Of a stretch of DNA of 64,000 nucleotides, positions 54,478 through 64,000 are shown piece by piece. The position numbers and the translations under genes are program-made. Numbering within the stretch: the stretch's first letter is position 1; every line of letters begins with the position of its first letter. The stretch is taken from the NCBI GenBank assembly GCA_029204225.1, contig CM055095.1:76185431-76249430 (forward strand), written 5' to 3'. The notes below the pieces were generated by a model. That model was not told the origin of the DNA and made no database searches. It worked only from the letters and a program-made list of their open reading frames with translations. This stretch comes from Diphasiastrum complanatum. Its lineage: Eukaryota; Streptophyta; Lycopodiopsida; Lycopodiales; Lycopodiaceae.

Positions 54478-55473
54478 CTAGAAATTCTCCCTCTCAAACA
54501 CATGATCTAGATACAGCAAGATCTCATCAATGCTTGATCTCAAATTTCCACAAAGTTTAGTGAAAAGAATGTCATTGGTGGCACCATCATAAATCAAAAG
54601 GTAGATTCCAAACTTTCCATCCAACATGAAGTAGAGTAGGTGAAGATGAGTATCAAACCTAATAAATCTAGCCCTCTTGAGTCCATAAAAAACCTCAATA
54701 AGCTCACCAATGAGATCTCCCTTGCCTTGAAAAAGTTGCCTCTCGATTTGCTCCATGTAGTCTTCTCCAACCAATCTTTTGCCATCTTGATCATGAGTGA
54801 TCAATTTATAATCATAGAATCCTTTGAGTTGATGAAGAGATGTGAGATCCAGGCCTTGGATCTTCCCAAGAACCAATCTTCCATTGCTCTTTCCTTCACA
54901 AGACTACCTCTTAATGATTGCATCATAAGAAGTAGAAACCTCAAAGACATTAGAAGCCATGAAAAAAATGATTAGTACCTTCAATATAAGGATGATTGAA
55001 TCACTCTCTTTTTTCAAACAAGAACTTCTACTCAATTATTTATGTAATGACTCATATGATAATGATTCTTCCTCACTATCATTCAAAATGACATCATTTG
55101 AAGTACATGCTACTTTGAACTCTTCACATACTTCTCTTCTTCTTGACTTGTGACTATCTCCCTCACCAAGTCTCTTGATAGAACCATTTGATCTACTCTT
55201 TTTATGAAGACATGTGACTCCGCTTGCTGCAAAATTGACTTTCTTGGACTCATCACAAAATAATGTATAAGAACCATCTCCCTCATACATGCACCTAGCA
55301 ACATCTTTTTCCATATGATCATGAAAGAAATCATCAGCAACAACCTTTTCCAAGGATGAACCTTCACCTCCATTGATGAAGTTAGCTCTTTCCTTACCTT
55401 TTGCATCCTTGCACTTGCCATGAAGGACCATTGAAACACCATCATTATCCTCAAGACTAGCCAAGTTAGACAA
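54478..55473 (-). pseudogene. Unidentified sequence carried in Copia-M
   Basis: A coding-like frame follows the truncated copia part: MSNLASLEDNDGVSMVLHGK, then EKVVADDFFHDHMEKDVARC and SLYSYESL-like text to a stop at 55036. After a gap it continues at 54876-54478 with LTSLHQLKGFYDYKLITHDQ, then GELIEVFYGLKRARFIRFDT and LRSSIDEILLYLDHVFEREN. About 330 codons with a few stops. No pol motif is present, although integrase would be expected here. It could be captured host coding sequence or an unrelated insertion. Confidence 0.4.
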
Positions 55474-55475
55474 AG

Positions 55476-56128
55476 ATGAAAATTTCCAAGAAGCATATGA
55501 GATCTTGACCTAGATCTAGCATAAGGAAGCTTGTTAGACTTTGCATAAGATCCACCAATCTTATTGATGCTAAAAGGTAGATTTGGAAAGTTGAGACCAA
55601 TCTCCTTTTCCATTCCATCTTTTTTGTTAGCCATAACAAAAGCATTAAGCTTGAAAAGTCTACCTTGTCTATTGCCCCTAGCAACCAAGATTTCTTCCTT
55701 TGTAATGAAACAAGCATCACCACCACTTTACCATGTATCCTATCTCTATCATTTGGCCAACACTTAGCAAATTCTTTGAAAGTGAAGGAATGTAAAGACA
55801 CCATCAAGTCTTGCTTTCCTATTAGTAGAGAGACAAATAGGAATTGAACCAATACCTTCAATCACACACTCGCCACTATTGGCCATGTGAATTGCTTTCT
55901 TGGCTCCATCATAAGTGATCAAAAATTTAAAGAACTCCTTGTGATTAGTCATGTGTGAACTAGCTCCACTATCAATCTAGCATGAATCTTTGTCACCTTC
56001 ACTTGATATTGGACTTGAAGAACACATCAAAAGAGAATCACATCACCTAGATCCTCATCATTAGTAGTAAAGTTGATTTTCTTGCTACCTTCATCTCTTT
56101 GCTTCTTCAAACATTCATTTGCAAAATG
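55476..56128 (-). pseudogene. Copia-M zinc-knuckle end, protease, pre-integrase
   Basis: The fragment starts inside the zinc knuckle (HFANECLKKQRDEG), then the protease motif IDSGASSHMTNHKEFF with intact D-S-G after a stop at 55978, IGSIPICLSTNRKARLDGVF, and after a frameshift LVARGNRQGRLFKLNAFVMA and KSNKLPYARSRSRS. The C-x2-C part of the pre-integrase motif is damaged. It is closest to Copia-A and Copia-C. At 56128 it is joined to the LTR of Copia-K exactly in the middle of the zinc knuckle. Confidence 0.75.
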
Positions 56129-56129
56129 T

Positions 56130-56891
56130 CACGAACGGGTTTTGTTTCGTGAACGAATTTCTTTCTTTTGAATTTTCTTATGCGTGGAAGCTTGCAGGAT
56201 CCTAAGCACACGACTACAGATCACAGAACAAAAATCATTCTACCAATCAAGACAACAAAAAACAAGAAGATGGACAAGAGAGAGCAACTGTATTATCAGT
56301 TTTGATTTTTAGAGTGAGATGATCAGTGTCTTGTTCGTTGGAGCCTGACACTCAAGTCTATCGTTGTGTTCTCCTCGTTGGCAGACTTTCATGCACAGCT
56401 ATTTTGTTTCTCTATTTTTTCTATTCTATACTTTTTCTGCTCTACTCTTGCACTATATTCTCTCTCTCCTTTTTGTTGATCCATAATTTATTTTGTATCT
56501 CCCTTATGTGGAATTTACAAGATAGCTAAACAGAGAATTACAAGAGTAGTTAAGGCTAATCAGCTAGTTAGTTACTCTTTGTTATTGCTAACTGTTTTAC
56601 TTGAGCCTGAAGTTTAAGACTCCACGTCCATTGAGCTGCCAGTTGGCAGCGCGAAAGATTTTTTTTAGTTTTCTTTTCGTTTCGTGTTGTGTCGTGTCAT
56701 GTCTTTTGGTCCTAAAGGTATGTTTGACTTTTGCGAATCATTTGACCTTCGACCTTTGACCTTCGCTTCGTTTCATGTTTTAGAGTTTTTGAGGTACGTT
56801 GACTTCTACGAATTGTTTGCCATTCAACCTTCGCTTCGTGTTGCTTCGCTTCGCGTCGCGGCAAAGTTGCAGGAGTTCAAAATTTTTGACA
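56130..56891 (-). repeat. 3' LTR of Copia-K
   Basis: It begins TGTCAAAAATTTTGAAC at 56891, directly after the polypurine AAGAGGGAG (56892-56900). The first 200 bases are rich in GCGAAG and CGAAG phrases. The lower end is set by the start of Copia-M similarity. Confidence 0.6.
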
Positions 56892-56899
56892 CTCCCTCT

Positions 56900-57133
56900 T
56901 GAACCTTGCAACTTTGCACGTTTAATCTGATTGTCTTTATTTGCTTTGCGAAGAGTGGCTTGTCGAGCGGCTTCATGAGCAGATCTGCAATCATGTCTTC
57001 AGACTTTATGTACTGGAATTGGAGTTCTCCTTTCAAGATCAAATCTCGAATGTGATGGTTCTTTAGAAGTATGTGTTTTGTCTTTGAATGGAAGACATGA
57101 TCCTGGGACAGATAAATGGCACTCTGAGAATCC
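56900..57133 (-). pseudogene. Copia-K RNase H C-terminus
   Basis: The minus strand reads DSQSAIYLSQDHVFHSKTKH, then ILLKNHHIRDLILKGELQFQ and SEDMIADLLMKPLDKPLFAK, the end of a copia RNase H, and runs into the polypurine tract. Immediately upstream is an LTR rather than the rest of RNase H. Confidence 0.8.
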
Positions 57134-57136
57134 ATC

Positions 57137-57893
57137 ATCATCGTGATGGAAAATGTCAGAACGTGCAAATTGTGCAGATTCAAATTTCCAATAAAATTCT
57201 GGTAACGAACTGATAGAAATATCTTGAACGATTCGCGAACAATTTCGCGCAACTGTTTAGATCACGAATAATTTCTACTCGAGAACAATTCGTGATCTAG
57301 TCAAGCTCTGCAACGAAACAAAATGAAGAAAAACTAGATGAAAGAGAAGAATTCACGAAAAGATCAATCAGGATCTGTAACGAGATGAGACGAAAAAAGA
57401 AACTATACGAAACAAAGCAAAACGAAACGAAACTTAAGTGAGCTCTGAAATTGATTTATGCTTACAAAGCGAAACATGAAGCGAAAGCATTCATGAATAA
57501 AATCAATTCGTGTGAAATTCAGATATGATTGTTGGTCACTGCTGGCTATATCATTCCTACAGTCCTCCAGAATGTAGACAGACACTGCTGATCTATGTTA
57601 TAGATTATTATAGCATTTAACAAAATCAAACCAAAGTGCGGAATTGAATAAACAAGTGAATCAGATACATGAATAGTAGTAGACAAATATTCATTCGAGA
57701 TCATACAATCATTCAGAATAATATGTGCATAACAGCTACAATATATCTACTGATTTTCTGATATTTCAAGCACTGTGCGACAGACCACACAGTGCATTGG
57801 CATGAGAGAAATACAGTTCTCTCACAAATAATGTTTTGCTTTCTAGCGGACTTTTGGATCTGCTGATCCTGTTACAAAATTGTCTCGGGTATT
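57137..57893 (-). repeat. LTR of the J family inserted between RT and RNase H remnants
   Basis: Its 3' part (57140-57690) matches 60950-61515, the LTR before the Copia-J primer site, in the same orientation. A dense run of CGAAAC/GAAAC units lies at 57310-57440. It separates the Copia-J reverse-transcriptase stub from the Copia-K RNase H and has no polypurine tract before it, so it arose by rearrangement or as a solo LTR. Confidence 0.6.
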
Positions 57894-60500
57894 AGAATAG
57901 TCAATACCATATCTTTGAGTAAATCCCTTCGCTACAAGTCTTGCCTTATACTTTGAGACATCTCCATTTGGTCCATACTTTAGCTTGTATACCCATTTGT
58001 ATCTTATAGCCTTTTGCTTATGTGGTAATGGCTACAATGTCCATACCTGGTTCTTCCTCATGGATTCCATCTCCTTATTCATGGCTTGTATCTTTCTCTA
58101 GACATTCAATTGCCTCCTCGAATGTCTGTGGTTCACCACTGAATCCACAAAACTCTTCTGATATAGAAGCTGAGTTGTCTGGCACATATCTTACTGGTGC
58201 TTTTTGTTGTCTTGTCGACCTTCTAGGAGATCCTCCTGGAACTACAATGCCTTTGCCTTTGTCTACTCTGCTAGGTCCGGAGCCATTTCGGTTTATAGTA
58301 TTGTAGCAGTAGGCTACTTCTCAAAACTTTCTTCGTCTGATTCGTCACTCGAATGCAAAGCGACTCGAACATCTTCATCTTCGTGTTCATCCTCTGCTCC
58401 CTCTGTCACAGTTGGCAGATCATAGTATTGTCTTTCAAGAACCTCATAACTGGCAGGATCATCATTGGCCATCGTTCTGCTCTCATCAAATTTGACATCT
58501 CTAACTGTCTTCATAGTGTTTTTCTCTAGCATATAGACTCTGTAGTATGACGAATTGTTGTCATATCCTACAAGATATCCCTGTTCAGCTTTCTCATCAA
58601 GCTTCTTTCGAAGCTTATCAATAACACGTGCCATAAGCTGCACATTTAAAATACGGATGTGAGTCAGATTGGGTTTTCTACCCTACCACAATTCGTGTGG
58701 TGTCGTGTGAGGAACACCAAACTTTCCTATCATGTTTTGAATGTAAGCAGCTATAGCTACTACTTTAGCCCAGAACACTCTTGGAGTTTTTGAGTAGGCC
58801 ATCATGCATCTGGAAGCTTCCATTAGGGTCCTGTTCTTTCTTTCTACAACACCGTTGTGCTGCGATGTGTAAGATGCAGTCCTTCTATGAATGATACCTT
58901 GATCATTACAGAAGTCATTGAATCGATCCGAGATGTATTCTCCACCTTGATCTGTTTTGATCTTCTTCACTTTATTACCAGTGCATCCCTCTGCCCAATT
59001 CAAATATGATGGCTTACTTGGTATAGTGCCATTGAATTCATATGGCATAGTCTTCTGTGCCATAGAGTGTCTGGCGAATCATCATGAGTCTGATGCACTT
59101 GATCTGCAGGCAAGTGTACCTTCAAGTGATATAGATTGCCTTTTCTTCTACCTTGGGTGATCAGAGTACTGGTACTTGCATCAACAACGTTGCATTCTTC
59201 GTTTGAGAACGTCACACACATCCCTACATCAGCTATTCTTGCCACTGATAGCAAGTCTTGCTGCAGTGTAGGCACAAATAGAACATCTTCGAGTCGTCTA
59301 TCTCTGCCATTCGTGTTGAGCCATAGTGAACCAAAACCATTCACTTGATATTTGGATCCATCTCCAAAAACAGTAAATCTTGATGGATCTGCACTTCAAA
59401 AATCAGACATGATTCATCTTGACGTAACAAAGTGTGAGGTAGCTCCTGAGTCTAGGATTACCTCCTATGTGTCAAGTGTTGACACTGCACATATGTCTGC
59501 ACAGATGTAGGCGGTGGAATTACCATGATTCGATCTTTCTTCGCCCATTTTCGAGCTCTCTGGATCCTTGACATAGGACAAACTATTATTGTTCTCATGT
59601 CCGCTTTGTGCTGGTTTGTTTCTTGGGTTCAGGCGGCAATCCATGGCTGCATGACCCTTTCTTCTGGCAGTAGATACACTCAATTTTTGGATTGAGCCAA
59701 CACAAATTGACAGTGTGTCCTTCGCGTCTGCATCTCACGCAGGTCTTCTTGTCTCCACTTTGTTGTTTTGACCTTCCTTTATTTTTGCATTTGCCTTTGC
59801 TGGTCCCTTTTGCTTGCTGATCACAATCTTGCTTTCGATCTCACTCCCTCTTAGGCTTGAATTGTTTCTTGGCCTTCTCCTTGTTGCTGTAAAGAGCTTG
59901 GTCAGAAGCATCCTTGTGATCAAGGTGCTCTCGAGCCTTGACTTCTTCTCGAATCTCGACAATTGCCTTTTTGAGTGTCATTGTAGGATCCTTTGCTAGT
60001 AGAATTCTGGTTGTTTGGAAGGATCTTGGTAAGGCTCTCAACAGATAAGTGAGCTGTTTCTATGCTGACAGTGTATTTTTTGCTCCAGAATTGCTAGTGA
60101 AAGGAACAGGTCCTTCATCTTCCTAACAAAAGAAGTGAGGCCTTTGCCATCCCACTGCAGGTTTGTTAGCTGATCCTCAAGCATCAATATCTGACTGCAT
60201 GATTTCGTCCAAAATTTTGTGAGTAGTGTATTCCACATCTCTTTTGCTTTAGAGAGTGTAGCTAGGTCAAGAGTCAAGCTATCCTCGATGGATGATGATA
60301 ACAAGGCTAATGCCTTGTCATTCTTCTCCCTCCATTCGCGTAGCTCCTTGCCTATTATTGTAGGTATCTCCTCAATGCCATCTACCCAGGGAAATAATCC
60401 TTCTCCCTTTAGTATCAGCGAGGTCTTTACCTTCCATGCTAGGAAGTTAGATCATGATGAATCCAGAACTGTACAGATCTTGGATTGTATGCTAAAACAT
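57894..60500 (-). pseudogene. Copia-J gag, protease, integrase and reverse-transcriptase stub
   Basis: Gag (60480-59735) shows KTSLILKGEGLFPWVDGIEE, then LMLEDQLTNLQWDGK and a Lys-rich tail. There are two zinc knuckles: CVRCRREGHTVNLC is complete, while the second starts CIYC and continues KGHAAMDC after a one-base insertion. Protease has ILDSGATSHF with intact D-S-G. The pre-integrase part LWHRRLCHMNS is joined by deletion to NKVKKIKTDQGGEYISDRFN, so the first half of integrase and its first Asp are lost. The second Asp and Glu (NGVVERKNR) remain. Linker (VGYDNNSSYYRVY with RDVKFDE) and reverse-transcriptase N-terminus follow (YKWVYKLKYGPNGDVSKYKA, then KGFTQRYGIDYS), ending at 57894. Confidence 0.85.
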
Positions 60501-60509
60501 TGCTCCTGA

Positions 60510-60935
60510 ATTTGTGTTCTCACTTGTTAATGGTTCTTTGTTTGAATGAATAGCCTCCTGGATCTGATAGCTTTTTGGCAATCGGGCAGCACATAGCCAG
60601 GGAGAGCGAGCAGATGCTAGGAGCCAGGTGGAGTAGGTGATGCTTTGGAGTTCGGCTTGTCTATCAAGATGGTGACCAGGATCGAAGACATCAGGTGAGC
60701 ATAGTATGTGGATGACGAGTCCATTGGGGTGGCACTCAAGGAGATACTACAGTTGCAGTTGGCTGCATTTGCAGGAGTCTAGGCTTGGCACAGGTGTTGG
60801 AGTTTTCATGGTGCAGATTCTCAGGTGGTGAGATCATGGGGAAGCCTAGAAGAAGTCACTCAGAGCCATAAACCTCAATACGATCAAAGAGGCAGTAGTG
60901 TCGGGATCCCATGAGGTCAGACTATGACAAAGGTA
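60510..60935 (-). other. Leader of Copia-J
   Basis: About 420 bp between primer site and gag, unusually GC-rich for the window, with no coding frame recognised. Confidence 0.5.
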
Positions 60936-60948
60936 GGCTCTGATACCA
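60936..60948 (-). promoter_or_regulatory. tRNA-Met primer site of Copia-J
   Basis: The minus strand reads TGGTATCAGAGCC, a perfect match to the copia consensus, just inside the LTR that ends near 60949. Confidence 0.85.
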
Positions 60949-61520
60949 AAGATGAAAATGTCAAAACGTGCAAGTTGTGCAAATTCAAATTTCAATTCTG
61001 GTAACAAACTGATAGAAATCTCTCGAATGATTTGCGAACAATTTTGCAAAACTGTTCTGATCACGAATAATTTTTGCTCGAGAACAATTCGCGATCCAGT
61101 CAAGCTCGGCAATGAAATGAGACAAAATGAAGCGAAACTAGACGAAAGAGAAGAATTCACAAAAAGATTAATCAGGCTTTGTAATGAGATGAGACAAAAC
61201 GAAACGAAACTATACGAAATGAAGCGAAACACAATGAAACTTAAGTGAGTTCTAAAATTGATTCACGCTTATAGCCAAGTGATCGTGAAGCAAAACAAAG
61301 TGAAACACGAAGCAAAAGCATTCGCGAAGAAAATCAATTCATGTGAAATTCAGATATGATTGCTACTCACTGCCGACTATATCATTTCTACAATCCTCCA
61401 AAATGTAGATAGACATTGTTGATCTACGTTATAGATTATTACAGCATTCAACAAAATCAAACCAAAGTGTGGAATTGAATAAACAAGGGAATCATATACA
61501 CAAATAGTAACAGATGTTTT
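60949..61520 (-). repeat. 5' LTR of Copia-J (5' truncated)
   Basis: It matches 57140-57690 over about 560 bp, including the CGAAAC-rich block (61110-61250). Similarity stops near 61515 where another element's sequence begins, so the start of the LTR is missing. Confidence 0.65.
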
Positions 61521-61671
61521 GGTTCATGTTTGATCAGTATCTCTTAGAGTTTGCATCTCATTTTGTATGTAGATGCTGATTTTTCTACATTGATAGGATT
61601 GTTGGTTTGCTCCTTGTTGTAACCAAAGATCAAGGACATGGATTGGATCTTGAATAATCTGAAATCCCACA

Positions 61672-61684
61672 TGGTATTAGAGCT
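61672..61684 (+). promoter_or_regulatory. Primer site of Copia-O
   Basis: TGGTATTAGAGCT resembles the tRNA-Met primer site (TGGTATCAGAGC) and follows CCCACA, a typical LTR end. The LTR would be 61521-61671, truncated by Copia-J. Confidence 0.6.
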
Positions 61685-61689
61685 ATTGT

Positions 61690-62430
61690 GTTTTGGGTTA
61701 TGAAAGGATCAGCCATCTTTAGCAAGGATCTAGAGAAATTACCAATGCTAGATAGAGCATGCTAGATTGATTTCTATTTAGGAATCAACATTTTTGCATG
61801 TGTAGAATGGATCTTTTGTAGGTCAAAACTCAATAGAGGGTTATGTACTTGATCAATTCCAATTTCGCACTTGGTTTACTGGAATTAGCCAATTTTTGGT
61901 GCATTAAGGTCTCATTGGAAGCTACAAAACGATATATCAAGTTTTTAGAAATTGCATGTAGAATTTGAGATATTCAATTTTTTGTGATTTTGTCAAAACT
62001 CTAATTTTGATTGGATCTCTAGTTTGTGAGGTTACTGAAATTCATTTGAGTGTGATTCAATCTTAGGAAGTGGCGAAATTCATTATATTGAGGATATATT
62101 ATAGGTTGATCAAGATTTCACTATTCTATGTGTTGATTTTCTAGTTAGAAGTGCTAGAAGAGATTTGAGAGGTTCCATATCTTTGTGATTTCTTCTTGAG
62201 TTCATTTGTTGACATTCAAGAGAGTGCTTTGTGCATTGGAACATGTTGAAAGAGAAGATCAGGTCACTTCAACATGGCTACAAGTGGAGGCTTCATGTTG
62301 GAAGGCAATAATAGACTTACCTCAATCAACTATCTACTTGGAAAGTGAGGATGGAGTCCTTGTAGTGGGTTTATTTCCTTGCCTATCCTCAACCCAAGGT
62401 CAAATCAATCTAGCATCAAGGAAATGAAGT
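61690..62430 (+). other. Region between Copia-O primer site and pol remnant
   Basis: Gag and protease should lie here, but I recognise no gag motif. A 73-codon frame (62206-62427; CALEHVEREDQVTSTWLQVE) matches nothing known. Confidence 0.3.
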
Positions 62431-63127
62431 TAGTTGTCACGCATAGATCTTATGATACGAAACTCCTTGACGCTAATCAAGGCCACGAAGAGTCGGATTC
62501 TGAAAATTATGAAATCACAGATCTAGGAGAAGCAACAAAATGCCTCGGGCTAGAGATTAGAAGAGATCGAATAAAAGATGAAATACATTTGAGTCAATCT
62601 GAATACGCCAAAAAAGTGTTGAAGCAGTACCAAATGATGGACTGCAAAGAAAAACCTACACCAATGATAACTAATGCCAAGTTGACGAAGCAGGATTGCC
62701 GAAAATAGAGGAAGAAAAACAGAAGATGGAAGGTATACCCTACCAAAATCTAATCTGTAGTCTAATGTACCTTACAATTTGTACCAGAACTGGTCTAGCT
62801 TTTTCTATTTATGCTTTAAGCCAATCCTCTTCCAGTCCTGGCATGGCACATTGGCAAATGGCAAAACGAATCCTACAATATCTGATGGGTACCCAAAATA
62901 TTGGATTAACCTACAAAGCTGACAACAAAAGGAAAGGATTCTAGCTACACCACTACAGTGATGCAAGCTAGGCGAGCTGCAAAGATGACATCAAGTCCGT
63001 AACTGGAGGATGTTCAATAGCGTGCGGAGCACCAATCAGCTGGATATGCAAAAAGCAAATCTTGGTAGCTCAATCCTCATGCGAAGCTGAATACGTCGCA
63101 GCTTCAAAGGTGGCAAATGAGATAGTT
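62430..63127 (+). pseudogene. Copia-O reverse transcriptase end and RNase H
   Basis: The frame reads DLGEATKCLGLEIRRDRIKD, then IHLSQSEYAKKVLKQYQMMD and KPTPMITNAKLTKQDC, the segment after the YVDD box. After a frameshift near 62706 it continues with GIPYQNLICSLMYLTICTRT, AHWQMAKRILQYLMGTQNIG and RNase H (DDIKSVTGGCSIACGAPISW, then SSCEAEYVAASKVANEIV). Two stops near 62942-62972. Similarity ends at 63127, before the D-N-Q-S motif. The catalytic part of reverse transcriptase is missing. This is a different lineage from the A/C/E group. Confidence 0.85.
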
Positions 63128-64000
63128 TTCCAAAATGTAAACCCTACTATTTTTCTAGATTCAATGTACCCAAAGTTTAAATTTGAATCTCTCTCAAACT
63201 CGACTACCAACTTTCCCCCACTTTCAAAAAGTGTTTTTTGAATGTATTTTAAACTAATATAACTTCAAAAAGTTTATCTCTAAGTCTAAAATGAGTTTTG
63301 GCCTCATATTGACAATTTACCAAAATATGACTAAACTTGTTGAAATCTCTCACAGAAAGTTTAATGACTTCTAGAGATTCTAAAGGATCGAAATAGTTGC
63401 TTTAAATTTGCAACCTTTAGAATAGAATAATTTAGTCTAAAAGGATAAACTTGTGCATATTATACTCTTGTGGTGTCTTGGAAAATGCACAAGTGATTAT
63501 GATGTAACATTTTGGGATCTCAAGGCGCTCTTCTAAAATAGCACCAAAAGTTGTGCACATTGTTTGAATAGTCTCGCAACTATTAGAAAGCAATCCTCCC
63601 CACTGTACATATATCGCACATACTTGTGCGCTATTTTTGCAATTTTGGTTAACTGAATCCATGTGTGTCTTAATTGGTACGCAGTTTTTGTTTTTGTTTT
63701 TTTTTGTGTTTGTTCTCAAACCTATGCCAAATTTAAAATCGGAGCATGTACTGCTCATTCGGGAAATGAGTATTTCTTCTAGTATGCATAGCTGCTACCT
63801 GAATTTGGAGATATAACAACATAATTGTTTGTTACCGTAACATCTTAAATTAGTTTCTTTCTCTTGTTTCATGATTGGTTTGTCCTCCGTTGAATAGTGT
63901 GTCACATTAATGCCTTATGCAGGACCTCAATACAATTGGGGTGATTGGTATGCTTATGTTGTCACCACAAAGGAGAATACAGTTTATGCTTGAATGCCAA
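63128..64000. other. End of window, nothing recognised
   Basis: AT-rich sequence with a T tract near 63687-63710. No supported coding frame. Confidence 0.3.

Noticed and set aside
1-64000. CRISPR array, rRNA genes, prophage or bacterial operons.
   Set aside because: No regularly spaced direct repeats or rRNA sequence were seen; intron-bearing plant gene relics and LTR retrotransposons show a plant nuclear context.

Overview
The window is nuclear DNA from a land plant with a large, repeat-rich genome. I base this on plant-type LTR retrotransposons (Ty1/copia with tRNA-Met primer sites, Ty3/gypsy with a tRNA-Asp primer site), an intron-containing relic of a plant BAG co-chaperone gene, AT-rich intergenic DNA and long microsatellites. 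A conifer or other gymnosperm would fit, but nothing here fixes the species. I see no intact host gene, rRNA, functional tRNA or CRISPR. Almost every coding region is a decayed transposon fragment.

Layout. (1) 1-7.4 kb: an old copia element on the minus strand (Copia-A: gag-protease-integrase at 7359-5408, reverse transcriptase at 1348-325), split inside integrase by a gypsy-type element (1354-5407) that is flanked by a 5-bp target duplication and has its own LTRs, primer site and gag. Copia-A ends against an endonuclease relic of Helitron2/Helentron type (75-330). (2) 7.4-26.4 kb: a mosaic of at least seven truncated copia and gypsy pieces in both orientations. One part (19304-22053) repeats the gypsy-in-copia junction of region 1. 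The longest copia body is Copia-E (22054-25057), followed by its LTR. (3) 26.4-43.7 kb: gene-poor DNA with a BAG pseudogene (29795-31124), a candidate TIR element around a 32-base C tract (32239-33080), long GA and GT microsatellites, a second Helentron-type endonuclease relic (about 36424-37072) and some unidentified ORFs. (4) 43.7-63.1 kb: a second copia mosaic (labelled F, H, I, L, M, K, J, O), including a large inverted repeat (46.4-47.4 kb against 51.6-52.3 kb) that carries an unidentified ORF just upstream of a polypurine tract and LTR.

How the parts work together: they mostly no longer do. Every pol fragment has lost catalytic residues, domains or reading frame, so any activity would need proteins from elsewhere. 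The most unusual points are: a gag zinc-knuckle-like segment replacing the reverse-transcriptase motif A of Copia-A; two Helentron-type endonuclease relics in a plant; extended complementarity between the gypsy LTR and its presumed tRNA-Asp primer; unidentified ORFs carried by copia fragments; and duplication of a nested-insertion junction. Labels such as Copia-A are mine and used only for cross-reference.
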